This document shows, one piece after another, positions 24,440 through 33,141 of a stretch of DNA of 64,000 nucleotides; position 1 is the first letter of the stretch, and every line of letters starts with the position of its first letter. Origin of the DNA: CAWBYL01 sp963793025 (GTDB lineage Bacteria; Actinomycetota; Acidimicrobiia; Acidimicrobiales; Acidimicrobilacustridaceae); assembly GCA_963793025.1 (NCBI GenBank), contig CAWBYL010000006.1, positions 1,488,001 to 1,552,000 of the forward strand, written 5' to 3'. The notes under the pieces are model-generated. The model saw only the letters and a list, made by a program, of their open reading frames with translations, had not been told where the DNA came from and ran no database searches. Position numbers and translations under genes: made by a program.

Positions 24440-25399
24440 GTGGCCGACACGTCGCTGGGGTTCGAGGGCCAGGTGGCGGTGATCACCGGGGCCGGTGGGG
24501 GCCTGGGGCTCGCCTATGCCCGGCTGCTGCTCGAGCGGGGCTGCCGGGTGGTGGTCAACGACGTGGGTGTCGGTCACGCCGGCGACGTCCCCGACGCGTC
24601 GCGGGTGGCCGCCCAGCTTCAGGAGGCCGGCGGTGAGGTGGTGGCCGACGGTCACGACGTGATCACCGACGGCGCCGCCGTGGTGGCCACCGCCATCGAC
24701 GCCTTCGGAACTGTCGACATCGTGATCAACAACGCCGGCATCGGGACCAGCCCGCCGATCGGCCCGAACTCCGCCGAGGAGTGGCGACCCACCATCGACG
24801 CCACGTTGCAGGGCTCCATCGCCGTCACCACCGCGGCGTGGTCGTACCTCGAGCGCAGCGGTCAGGGCCGGGTGGTCATGACGTCGTCGCCGGCCATGTT
24901 CGGTGGCTCCATCATCGCTCCCTACTCGGCGGCGAAGTCCGCGCTGTACGGCCTCACCCGGTCACTGGCCAGCGCCGGGCGTCGTTCGGGTGTCGCGGTG
25001 AACGCGGTGATGCCGTCGGCCTGGACCCGCCTGACGAGGTCGCTGCCCGCCGGGCCGATGCGCCAGCTGTTCCTCGACCACTACTCACCCGAGCAGGTGG
25101 CTTCGTTCGTGGCCTGGCTGTGCCACCCCGACTGCCCTGTCTCCGGTGAGTCCTTCTCGGTCGGTGGTGGGCGGGCCGCCCGGGTCGTGTTGGCCGAGAA
25201 CCGGGGGGTCGAGCTCGACGGGGGAGCGGATCCGGCGGCGTGGGGCGATCGGGTCGAGGAGTTGATGGCCACCGACGAGATGGCGTTCCCCCGGTCGATG
25301 AACGACGAGGTCACCTGGCAGGCGTTCACCCTCGACAAGCCCCTCCCGCCTGAGCTCGCCCCCGGTGGCGCCCTCGCCTGGGACCGCCGCCCCCGCTAG
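24440..25399 (+). CDS. Short-chain dehydrogenase/reductase
   Basis: A 319-residue SDR. The NAD(P)-binding motif is VITGAGGGLGLAYARLL, NNAG is present (VINNAGIG), and the catalytic Ser (TSSPAMFGG) and Tyr-x-x-x-Lys (YSAAK) are intact. About 70 extra C-terminal residues resemble those of actinobacterial hydroxysteroid/hydroxyacyl-CoA-type SDRs. GTG start at 24440 with GGAGG upstream, 13 bases after metY, so it is probably read through from metY. The substrate is unknown. Confidence 0.88.
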   Translation: MADTSLGFEGQVAVITGAGGGLGLAYARLLLERGCRVVVNDVGVGHAGDVPDASRVAAQLQEAGGEVVADGHDVITDGAAVVATAIDAFGTVDIVINNAGIGTSPPIGPNSAEEWRPTIDATLQGSIAVTTAAWSYLERSGQGRVVMTSSPAMFGGSIIAPYSAAKSALYGLTRSLASAGRRSGVAVNAVMPSAWTRLTRSLPAGPMRQLFLDHYSPEQVASFVAWLCHPDCPVSGESFSVGGGRAARVVLAENRGVELDGGADPAAWGDRVEELMATDEMAFPRSMNDEVTWQAFTLDKPLPPELAPGGALAWDRRPR

Positions 25400-25446
25400 C
25401 CGCGTACCGCGCTCCCCCCGCCCCTGAACCCGGCCCCCTCAAACCC

Positions 25447-25495
25447 GAACTGGTGGGTGAAACGTGCCCATCGGGCACCGTTCACCCACCAGTTC
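25447..25495. terminator. Strong hairpin between convergent SDR and serC genes
   Basis: A perfect 15-base stem (25447-25461 with 25481-25495), a 2-base mismatch, then a 6-base stem (25464-25469 with 25473-25478) and a 3-base loop. No U-tract is seen on either strand. Likely a bidirectional terminator or mobile palindrome. Confidence 0.65.
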
Positions 25496-25527
25496 GCCGG
25501 GATGGCAGGCCGGTTCGCCGGGATGGC
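25492..25527. repeat. 15-base direct repeat after the hairpin
   Basis: GTTCGCCGGGATGGC occurs at 25492-25506 and again at 25513-25527, beginning inside the right arm of the hairpin. This suggests slippage duplication at its edge. Confidence 0.7.
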
Positions 25528-25540
25528 CGGACGGGACAGG

Positions 25541-26674
25541 TCAGGCGAGGTGGTCGACGACGTGGTCGATGCAGTGGGTGAGCGCGGCCACGTCGTCGGG
25601 GTCGATGGCCGGGAACAACGCAACCCGGATCTGGTTGCGGCCGAGCTTGCGGTAGCTCTCGGTGTCGACCACGCCGTTGGCCCGCAGGACCTTGCTCACC
25701 GTCGGGGCGTCGACCGAGTCGTCGAGGTCGATGGTGGCCACCACGTGGCTGCGGTCGTCGGGATCGGACACGAACGGGGTGGCGAAGGCCGTCTTCTCGG
25801 CCCAGTCGTAGATGATCTCGGCCGAACGGTCGCTGCGGCCGGCGGCCCAGTGCAGGCCGCCGTTCTCGTTGATCCACTCGACCTGGTGCACGGCCAGGAA
25901 GACGGTGGCCAGCGCCGGGGTGTTGTAGGTCTGGTCCTTGCGGGAGTTGTCGAGGGCGGTGGTGAGGCTCAGCGACTCGGGGATCCACCGGCTCGATGAG
26001 CCCAGCCGCTCGATGCGCTCGATCGCCGCCGGCGACACGGCGGCGATCCACAGGCCGCCGTCGGAGGCCAGGCACTTCTGGGGGGCGAAGTAGTAGGCGT
26101 CGGTCTGGGCCGGGTCGAAGCGGAGGCCACCGGCCGCCGAGGTGGCGTCCACCAGCACCAACTGGTCGGGCGTGGCCCCCTCGGGCCGCACGATGGGCAT
26201 GGCCACGCCGGTGGAGGTCTCGTTGTGGGTGAGGGCGTAGACGTCGACCTCGGCGTCGGCGGGCACGTCGGGATGGGTGCCCGGCTCGCTCGTCACCACC
26301 ACAGGGTCGGCGAGGAACGGGGCGGCGGCCGACGCCGCGGCGAACTTGGAGGAGAACTCCCCGAAGCTGGCGTGAAGGCTGCGGTTCTCGACGAGACCGA
26401 AGGTGGCGATGTCCCAGAACACCGTGGAGCCGCCGTTGCCGAGCAGGATCTCGTAACCGTCGGGCAGGGCGAACAGCTCGGCCAAGCCGTTGCGCAGGCG
26501 GCTGACCATGTAGCGCACGGGTTCCTGGCGGTGGCTGGTGCCGAGGTAGGAGCCGCCGACGGCGGCGAGCGCCTCCACCGCCTCGGGCCGGACCTTGGAC
26601 GGGCCGCACCCGAACCGCCCGTCGGCGGGCAGCAGGTCGGCGGGAACGGTGATCTTGGGGGTGGTGTCGCTCAC
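25541..26674 (-). CDS. serC: Phosphoserine aminotransferase (actinobacterial type)
   Basis: A 377-residue PLP enzyme converting 3-phosphohydroxypyruvate to phosphoserine. The N-terminus (IPADLLPADGRFGCGPSKVR-like) is characteristic of the actinobacterial SerC form. The PLP Lys lies in the YYFAPQKCLASDGG motif, and the RYMVSRLRNGL region also fits. The GTG at 26674 matches the family start. An upstream in-frame ATG at 26707 would add 11 unlike residues. Works with serA in this window. serB is not present. Confidence 0.92.
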   Translation of the reverse strand: MSDTTPKITVPADLLPADGRFGCGPSKVRPEAVEALAAVGGSYLGTSHRQEPVRYMVSRLRNGLAELFALPDGYEILLGNGGSTVFWDIATFGLVENRSLHASFGEFSSKFAAASAAAPFLADPVVVTSEPGTHPDVPADAEVDVYALTHNETSTGVAMPIVRPEGATPDQLVLVDATSAAGGLRFDPAQTDAYYFAPQKCLASDGGLWIAAVSPAAIERIERLGSSSRWIPESLSLTTALDNSRKDQTYNTPALATVFLAVHQVEWINENGGLHWAAGRSDRSAEIIYDWAEKTAFATPFVSDPDDRSHVVATIDLDDSVDAPTVSKVLRANGVVDTESYRKLGRNQIRVALFPAIDPDDVAALTHCIDHVVDHLA

Positions 26675-26787
26675 CGGTCCATGGTCCCACCCGGGGGGCG
26701 GCCCCACGAAACGCGTTGCCTCCCGTCCTCGGCCGAGCCGGTAGCGTCGGAGTGCCCCTGTCGTCGCTGAACGAGGAAGTACCCCCC

Positions 26788-27990
26788 ATGGCCCTTGAGC
26801 GCCTGTCCCGCCGCGTCGCCGCCATCACCGAGTCGGCCACCCTCGCCGTCGACGCCCGCGCCAAGGCGCTCAAGGCGGCGGGCGAGCCCGTCATCGGGTT
26901 CGGCGCCGGCGAGCCCGACTTCCCGACCCCCGCCCACGTGGTCGAGGCCGCCATCGCCGCCTGCTCGGACCCCAAGAACCACCGCTACACCCCCGCCGGA
27001 GGCCTGCCCGAGCTGAAGGAAGCGGTGGCGGCCAAGACGCTGCGCGATTCCGCCGTCGAGGTGCTCCCCGGCCAGGTGCTGATCACCAACGGCGGCAAGC
27101 ACGCCGTCTACAACACCTTCGAGGCGCTCTTGAACCCGGGAGACGAGGTCCTGCTCCCGGCTCCGTACTGGACCACCTATCCCGAGCCCATAGCCCTCAC
27201 CGGTGCCACCTCGGTGGTGCTCCCGACCACCGTGGAGGACGGCTTCCGGGTCACCGTCGACCAGCTGGAGGCGGCCCGTACCCCCAACACCAAGGCCCTG
27301 GTGTTCGTCTCGCCGTCGAACCCCACCGGTGCGGTCTATCCGGCCGCCGAGGTGAAGGCCATCGGGGAGTGGGCCCTGGAGCACGGCATCTGGGTCATCA
27401 CCGACGAGATCTACGAGCACCTCACCTTCGGCGACCACGAGTTCACCTCGATCCTGGCCCAGGTCCCGGACCTGGCCGACACGTGCGTCGTGCTCAACGG
27501 CGTGGCCAAGACCTACGCCATGACGGGATGGCGCGTCGGCTGGATGATCGGTCCCTCGGACCTCATCAAGGCGGCCACCAACCTCCAGTCCCACTCGACG
27601 TCCAACGTGGCCAACGTGTCGCAGCGGGCGGCGCTGGCCGCGGTGGCCGGCGACCTCGACTGCGTGGTGGAGATGCGCACCGCGTTCGAGCGCCGGGCCG
27701 AGCTCATCCACGGTCTGCTCAACGACATCCCCGGGGTGACGTGCATGGTCCCCCAGGGTGCCTTCTACGCCTTCCCGTCGTTCGAGGGCGTGCTCGGACG
27801 CGAGATCGAGGGCACGACCCCGGTCGACACCCTGCAGTTGGCCGAGGTGATCCTCGACAAGGCCAAGGTCGCCATCGTCCCCGGCGAGGCGTTCGCGGCA
27901 CCCGGGTACGCCCGGATCTCGTTCGCAGTGAGCGACGACGACATCACCGAGGGCATCGGTCGGGTCGCCGAGCTGCTGGCCCGGGCCTAG
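26788..27990 (+). CDS. Class I aminotransferase, aspartate aminotransferase family
   Basis: A 400-residue fold-type I PLP aminotransferase. Visible are the N-terminal FGAGEPDFPTP motif, NPTGAVY, the DEIYEHLTF segment, the PLP Lys in GVAKTYAMTGWRVGW and the C-terminal Arg in YARISFAVSD. This pattern matches bacterial aspartate aminotransferases (AspB/AspC-like). Specificity for aspartate is inferred from the family only. ATG at 26788 with GAGGAA upstream. Divergent from serC. The next SDR gene starts 5 bases after its stop. Confidence 0.88.
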   Translation: MALERLSRRVAAITESATLAVDARAKALKAAGEPVIGFGAGEPDFPTPAHVVEAAIAACSDPKNHRYTPAGGLPELKEAVAAKTLRDSAVEVLPGQVLITNGGKHAVYNTFEALLNPGDEVLLPAPYWTTYPEPIALTGATSVVLPTTVEDGFRVTVDQLEAARTPNTKALVFVSPSNPTGAVYPAAEVKAIGEWALEHGIWVITDEIYEHLTFGDHEFTSILAQVPDLADTCVVLNGVAKTYAMTGWRVGWMIGPSDLIKAATNLQSHSTSNVANVSQRAALAAVAGDLDCVVEMRTAFERRAELIHGLLNDIPGVTCMVPQGAFYAFPSFEGVLGREIEGTTPVDTLQLAEVILDKAKVAIVPGEAFAAPGYARISFAVSDDDITEGIGRVAELLARA

Positions 27991-27995
27991 CCGTC

Positions 27996-28874
27996 ATGGG
28001 TTGGTTCGAGGAACGGGCGGGCCTCGAGGGCACCGTCGCGGTGATCACCGGAGGCGCGGGCGGGCTCGGTGAGGCGATCGTCACCGATCTGGCCGCCAAC
28101 GGCGTGCGGGTGGCGGTCCTCGACATCGACGAGGCCGCCGCCGACTCGCTGCGCCGGACGCTGGCGGACCGCCAGAGCGACGCCGTCGTGCACCACGGAG
28201 ACGCACGGGACCCCGAGGTGCTCGAGGCGTTGTTCGCCGCGGTCGACGACCGCTGGGGCCGGCTCGACATCCTCGTGAACGTGGTGGGCGGCACCTTCAA
28301 GGCGCCCTTCACCGAGACCACGCCGAAGGGCTGGGACGCCCTGTTGCGGACCAACCTGCTCCACGTGCTGCACGCCTGCTCCCTGGCCGTTCCCCGTATG
28401 AGGGCCGGGGGCTGCGGCGGCAGCATCGTGAACCTCAGCACCATCGAGGCCCACCGGGCGGCGCCCGGCTTCGCCGTCTACTCGGCGGCCAAGGCCGGGG
28501 TGGAGCAGTTCGCCCGCACCCTTGCCGTCGAGCTCGCACCGGAGGGCATCCGGGTCAACAACGTGGCCCCCGATGTGACGCCCACCGCGAACATGGCCAG
28601 GCTCGCCGGTCCGGCGGCGGCCGCCGCGTCGTCACCGCTCACCGTGGGCATCGGCATCCCGATGGGCCGTGCCGGGGTGCCCGGCGACGTCTCGGCGTGC
28701 GTGGTGTTCCTGGCTTCGGGCCTGTCGTCGTACATGACCGGGCAGACCCTCCATCCCGACGGTGGAACGAACGCGTCGTCGGGGTGGTTCAACTGGCCCG
28801 AGACCGGCTGGGCCAACTTCCCTCCGGTCGACCTGATCGAGGGCCGGTCCGCCGGCCAGGAGGAGAGCTCGTGA
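27996..28874 (+). CDS. Short-chain dehydrogenase/reductase
   Basis: A 292-residue SDR with the cofactor motif VITGGAGGLGEAIV, an NVVGG variant of the NNAG motif, catalytic Ser in NLSTIEAH and an intact YSAAK. The extended C-terminus (SGWFNWPETGWANFPP) is unusual and may form a lid or dimer contact. It begins 5 bases after the aminotransferase and its stop overlaps the start of the S9 peptidase by 4 bases, so the three are likely an operon. The substrate is unknown. Confidence 0.87.
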   Translation: MGWFEERAGLEGTVAVITGGAGGLGEAIVTDLAANGVRVAVLDIDEAAADSLRRTLADRQSDAVVHHGDARDPEVLEALFAAVDDRWGRLDILVNVVGGTFKAPFTETTPKGWDALLRTNLLHVLHACSLAVPRMRAGGCGGSIVNLSTIEAHRAAPGFAVYSAAKAGVEQFARTLAVELAPEGIRVNNVAPDVTPTANMARLAGPAAAAASSPLTVGIGIPMGRAGVPGDVSACVVFLASGLSSYMTGQTLHPDGGTNASSGWFNWPETGWANFPPVDLIEGRSAGQEESS

Positions 28875-30907
28875 CCGAGCTGGCCCACGGCACCTGGCCG
28901 TCACCCATCAGTGCCACTGCGGTGGTGGCCCGCTCGGTGTCGCTCGGCGAGGTCGCTGTCGGGAACGTCGACGTCTGGTGGGCCGAGGGTCGACCGGAGG
29001 AGGGGGGGCGGATCCAGATCGTCCGCCACCGGCCCGGCGGAGACCAGGTCGACGTGCTCCCCGACGGCTTCGCCGCCCGCACCCGGGTGCACGAGTACGG
29101 CGGCGGGGCGTGGTGGCTGCACGGCTCCGACCTCGTGTTCGCCAACTGGTCCGACCAACGCCTCTGGCGCCTGGACGCCGGCGCCGACGCCCCCTTCCCG
29201 CTCACTCCGGAGCCCGCCGTGGCCCTGGGAGACCGCTATGCCGACGGCCGCCTCACCGCCGACGGGCGATGGTGCGTCTGCGTCCGGGAGCGCCACCCCG
29301 CCGACGGAGGTGAGCCGACCAACGAGATCGTGGCCGTCTGGGCCCGCCCCGAGGGCGAGCCCGCCGATCCCGTGGTCCTGGTGTCGGGCCCTGACTTCGT
29401 CGCCGCCCCCCGGCCCAGTCCCGACGGGCGCCACCTGAGCTGGTTCCAGTGGAGCCACCCGGACATGCCGTGGGACGGCACCGAGCTGCTCGTGGCCGAG
29501 ATGCACGACGACCCCGCCGGCTCCCACGACATCTCCCTCGGGCCGGCGGTGGTGCTCGCCGGTGCGCGAGACGAGTCGGTCACCCATCCCGAATGGGCCG
29601 AGGACGGCTCGCTGCTCATGCTCTCGGACCGGACCGACTGGTGGAACCTGTACCGCTTCGGGCCCGACCAGCTCGCCTCGGCGTTGGCCGCCGGACCAGC
29701 GGGTTCGCGCCCCGAGGCCCGGCCCGTCGCGCCGATCGAGGCCGAGATAGGCGTGCCCCACTGGGTCTTCGACCAGTCGCGCTACGCCCAGTTGTCCGAC
29801 GGGCGCATCCTCGTCGCCTACGCCAAGGACGGGATCGACCACCTCGGCGTCATCCCCGCTGGTGGGGGCGTGGTGGTTCCCCTCGACTCGCCCTTCTCCG
29901 CGCTGTCGTCGCTGCGGGCCTTCGGGGGCGGTGCGGTGCTCGTCGGAGCCTCGCCCACGGCCGAGGCGGTGGTGGCCGTCCTCGAGGTGCCGGCCCATCC
30001 GGCCGCCGACGGGACCACGCCCGTGGAGTGGGGAGCGATCCGTCCCGCCCGTGACCTCGGCCTCGGTCCCGAGTGGTTCTCCACCCCGGAGCCCATTCGG
30101 TTCGCCACGACCGGCGACCGCTTCGCCCAGGCCCTGTACTACCCGCCCACCCACCCCGAGGTCAGCGCCCCGCCGGGCGAGTCGGCGCCGCTGATCGTGC
30201 TCAGCCACGGCGGCCCCACCTCGGCGGCGCGGCCTCAGCTCAGCCTGGCTGTCCAGTACTGGACCTCCCGGGGCTTCGGCGTGGTCGACGTCAACTACGG
30301 GGGGTCGACGGGCTACGGCCGCAGCTACCGGCGCCGCCTCATCGGGGAGTGGGGCATCGTCGACGTCGACGACTCCGTCGCCGCCACCCGATACCTCGTC
30401 GACCGCGGCGACGCCGACCGCGACCGGCTCATCATCCGGGGCGGGAGCGCCGGCGGCTTCACCACCCTCGCCGCTCTCACGTTCCGCGAGGTGTTCTCGG
30501 CCGGTTGCAGCCTCTACGGGGTCGCCGACCTGGAGGCCCTGGCCCGGGACACCCACAAGTTCGAGGCCCGATACCTCGATTCGCTGGTGGGCCCGTACCC
30601 CGAGCGGTCCGACCTCTACGCCGAGCGCTCGCCGATCCATCACACCGACGAGCTGGACTGTCCGCTGATCGTGCTCCAGGGCCTCGACGACGAGATCGTG
30701 CCGCCCAACCAGGCCGAGCTGATGGTCGCCGCCCTGGAGGAGAACGGCGTCCCCCACGCCTATCTGACCTTCGTGGGGGAGGGTCACGGGTTCCGGCAGG
30801 CGGCCAGCATCGTGCGGGCGCTCGAGGCAGAGGCCTATTTCTACAGCCGGGTCTTCGGGTTCGAGCTGGCCGAACCGGTGGAACCGGTCGACATCGTCAA
30901 CCTCTGA
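28871..30907 (+). CDS. Prolyl oligopeptidase family (S9) serine peptidase
   Basis: A 678-residue cytoplasmic enzyme. The first 400 residues form a beta-propeller-like region with repeated short strands (LTADGRWCVCV, SPDGRHLSWFQWSH, WAEDGSLLMLSDR). The C-terminal alpha/beta-hydrolase domain carries the triad: Ser in GGSAGGFTTL (about 526), Asp in GLDDEIVPP (about 605) and His in GEGHGF (about 639). This is the layout of dipeptidyl aminopeptidase/acylaminoacyl-peptidase-like S9 enzymes, which cleave short peptides. GTG start overlapping the SDR stop (GTGA). Confidence 0.9.
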   Translation: MTELAHGTWPSPISATAVVARSVSLGEVAVGNVDVWWAEGRPEEGGRIQIVRHRPGGDQVDVLPDGFAARTRVHEYGGGAWWLHGSDLVFANWSDQRLWRLDAGADAPFPLTPEPAVALGDRYADGRLTADGRWCVCVRERHPADGGEPTNEIVAVWARPEGEPADPVVLVSGPDFVAAPRPSPDGRHLSWFQWSHPDMPWDGTELLVAEMHDDPAGSHDISLGPAVVLAGARDESVTHPEWAEDGSLLMLSDRTDWWNLYRFGPDQLASALAAGPAGSRPEARPVAPIEAEIGVPHWVFDQSRYAQLSDGRILVAYAKDGIDHLGVIPAGGGVVVPLDSPFSALSSLRAFGGGAVLVGASPTAEAVVAVLEVPAHPAADGTTPVEWGAIRPARDLGLGPEWFSTPEPIRFATTGDRFAQALYYPPTHPEVSAPPGESAPLIVLSHGGPTSAARPQLSLAVQYWTSRGFGVVDVNYGGSTGYGRSYRRRLIGEWGIVDVDDSVAATRYLVDRGDADRDRLIIRGGSAGGFTTLAALTFREVFSAGCSLYGVADLEALARDTHKFEARYLDSLVGPYPERSDLYAERSPIHHTDELDCPLIVLQGLDDEIVPPNQAELMVAALEENGVPHAYLTFVGEGHGFRQAASIVRALEAEAYFYSRVFGFELAEPVEPVDIVNL

Positions 30908-30965
30908 CGGCCGGTCCCCGGCGCCCGATCCTCAAGGATCGACACCCGCCTGCCGACGGTTCAGC

Positions 30966-31361
30966 GTGGACTCAGTTCCCGGAGACGAGCGGGACGAGGC
31001 GGTCACCGTGGTGACCGACGACGACGCGGCGCGCCTGATGGTGCAGCAGCTGCTGCTCGCCGGGCTGGGTCCCTCCACTCGTGACGTGCCCGCCGGGGTC
31101 GAGATCGTGGTGGTGGCCGGCCAGGGGGAACGGGCCCGCCGCACCCTCGGGATCGTCGACGCCGACACCGATTCGGCGACCGACCGCTCGGCGGTCATGC
31201 CCGGATTCACCTCCCGGGAGGGCCGGCGGGCCCTGGTCGCCCAGGTCGGTGACACCGGGGGCCGCTCGGGCCAGGTGAGGACGTTCGTCATCTTCGGCGT
31301 CGCGCTCCTGGTCATCCCCGCCGTCACCTTCTTCATCACCTACACGCTGGCCTCGCGGTGA
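30966..31361 (+). CDS. Small membrane-anchored protein of unknown function
   Basis: A 131-residue protein. Residues about 10-60 (VTVVTDDDAARLMVQQLLLAG, then VEIVVVAGQGERARRTL) resemble the small ligand-like fold of DUF2007 signal-transducing proteins, a tentative match. A Gly/Arg linker leads to one C-terminal membrane segment (TFVIFGVALLVIPAVTFF). GTG start at 30966. Located between the S9 peptidase and serA. Function unknown. Confidence 0.6.
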   Translation: MDSVPGDERDEAVTVVTDDDAARLMVQQLLLAGLGPSTRDVPAGVEIVVVAGQGERARRTLGIVDADTDSATDRSAVMPGFTSREGRRALVAQVGDTGGRSGQVRTFVIFGVALLVIPAVTFFITYTLASR

Positions 31362-31431
31362 TCGGTCACACCTGACGCTCACGGGGGCGTGTCGGTTGGC
31401 GACCCATCGCCTCGCCGGTCAGGATTGGCCC

Positions 31432-32988
31432 ATGGCCCGCATCCTCGTGACCGAAACCATCGCCGACGGCGGGCTCGACCGCCTGCGCGCCGCCGGGCAC
31501 ACCGTCGACGTCGAGGAGGGCCTCAGTCCCGACGAGTTGCTGGCGACGATTCCGGGCGCCCACGCCCTCATCATCCGCTCGGCCACCGACGTCACCGCCG
31601 AGGTCCTCGCGGCGGCGACCGACCTGGTGGTCGTGGGTCGGGCCGGCATCGGACTCGACAACGTCGACACGGCCGCCGCCACCGAGCGAGGCGTCATGGT
31701 CGTCAACGCTCCGCAGTCGAACATCCTCTCGGCCGCCGAGCACACCATGGCCCTCCTCCTCGCCCAGGCTCGCAACGTTCCCCAGGCCCATGCCGCGCTG
31801 GTGTCGGGGCGCTGGGAGCGCAGCCGCTGGACCGGTGTGGAGCTGGCCGACAAGACGCTCGGCATCATCGGGTTGGGGCGCATCGGGAAGTTGGTGGCCC
31901 AGCGGGCCATGGCCTTCGGCATGCGGCTGGTGGCCTACGACCCGTTCGTCTCGCCCGAGATGGGCCGTCGCACCAACATCGAGCTGGTCGATCTCGACAC
32001 GCTCCTGGCCACCTCGGACTTCGTCACCCTCCACGTGGCCAAGACCCCCGACACGGTCGGGCTCATCAACGCCGAGCGCCTGGCCAAGGCCAAGCAGGGC
32101 ATACGCATCATCAACGTGGCCCGGGGCGGCATCGTGGTGGAGGCCGATCTGGCCGACGCCATCCGCTCCGGACACGTGGGGGGCGCCGCCCTCGACGTCT
32201 TCGACAAGGAGCCCACCACCGAGTCGCCCTTGTTCGGGCTGGACGAGGTCGTGGTCACCCCTCACCTCGGCGCCAGCACCCTGGAGGCCCAGGACAAGGC
32301 GGGCGACACCATCGCCGAGATGGTGGGCCTGGCCCTGGCCGGCGAGTTCGTGCCCTTCGCCGTGAACGTCAACGCCGCCGAGGCCAGCGAGACCGTCCGG
32401 CCCTTCCTCCCGCTGGCCGAGCGCCTCGGGGCCCTGTTCGCCGGCCTGGCCGGATCGGTCGACGCCCTGGAGATCGGCTACGAGGGGGAGATCGGTGGCT
32501 ACGACACCCGCATCCTCACCCTCTCGCTGCTCAAGGGTTTCTTCGGGCGCATCAGCGACGATCCGGTCTCGTACGTGAACGCCCCCAAGCTGGCCGAGGA
32601 GCACGGCATCACCGTCAGCGAGACGGCGACGTCCACCTCGCATCACTTCGTGAACCTCATCACCCTGCGGGGCGGCGCCCACAACATCGCCGGCACCCTC
32701 ATCGGGCTCGACGGCGAGGCCCGGTTGGTGAGCGTCGACGACCACCGGGTCGACGTGCCTCCGGCCAACCACATGCTCGTCGTGCGCAACGACGACCGGC
32801 CGGGGATGATCGGGCGGGTCGGCACCATCGTCGGCCAGGCCGGGGTCAACATCGCCGACATGGACGTCGGCCAGTCGCCCACCGGGGCCTCGGCCATGAT
32901 GGTCCTGGCCACCACCGACGCCGTACCCCTGTCGGTGTGCGAGGCCCTGCGCGCCGTCGACGGGATCGACTCGGTCAACACCCTCTGA
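31432..32988 (+). CDS. serA: D-3-phosphoglycerate dehydrogenase
   Basis: A 518-residue SerA of the long, actinobacterial type, catalysing the first step of serine synthesis. The NAD-binding motif is GIIGLGRIGKLVAQRA. Catalytic Arg and Glu lie in NVARGGIVVE and the FDKEPTTESPLF region, and His in VVTPHLGAST. After the dehydrogenase comes an intervening domain (about 320-435) and a C-terminal ACT domain (MLVVRNDDRPGMIGRVGTIVG) for serine feedback. No clear Shine-Dalgarno sequence. A CAGGAT box 6 bases before the ATG may indicate a leaderless mRNA. Confidence 0.96.
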   Translation: MARILVTETIADGGLDRLRAAGHTVDVEEGLSPDELLATIPGAHALIIRSATDVTAEVLAAATDLVVVGRAGIGLDNVDTAAATERGVMVVNAPQSNILSAAEHTMALLLAQARNVPQAHAALVSGRWERSRWTGVELADKTLGIIGLGRIGKLVAQRAMAFGMRLVAYDPFVSPEMGRRTNIELVDLDTLLATSDFVTLHVAKTPDTVGLINAERLAKAKQGIRIINVARGGIVVEADLADAIRSGHVGGAALDVFDKEPTTESPLFGLDEVVVTPHLGASTLEAQDKAGDTIAEMVGLALAGEFVPFAVNVNAAEASETVRPFLPLAERLGALFAGLAGSVDALEIGYEGEIGGYDTRILTLSLLKGFFGRISDDPVSYVNAPKLAEEHGITVSETATSTSHHFVNLITLRGGAHNIAGTLIGLDGEARLVSVDDHRVDVPPANHMLVVRNDDRPGMIGRVGTIVGQAGVNIADMDVGQSPTGASAMMVLATTDAVPLSVCEALRAVDGIDSVNTL

Positions 32989-33141
32989 CCCAGCTGCCCA
33001 CCCGGCTCGGTGTCGGCAGTGCGCACCGTTCCTGCCGGTCCATGGAGCGCCCCGTCCGGATCCGCGGAACCTGTCGGCTCCGGCACGCTCGCGGGCTACG
33101 GTCGGCCCCAGGTCGGGGAGTCCGGCCGAGAGGGGGACGAC

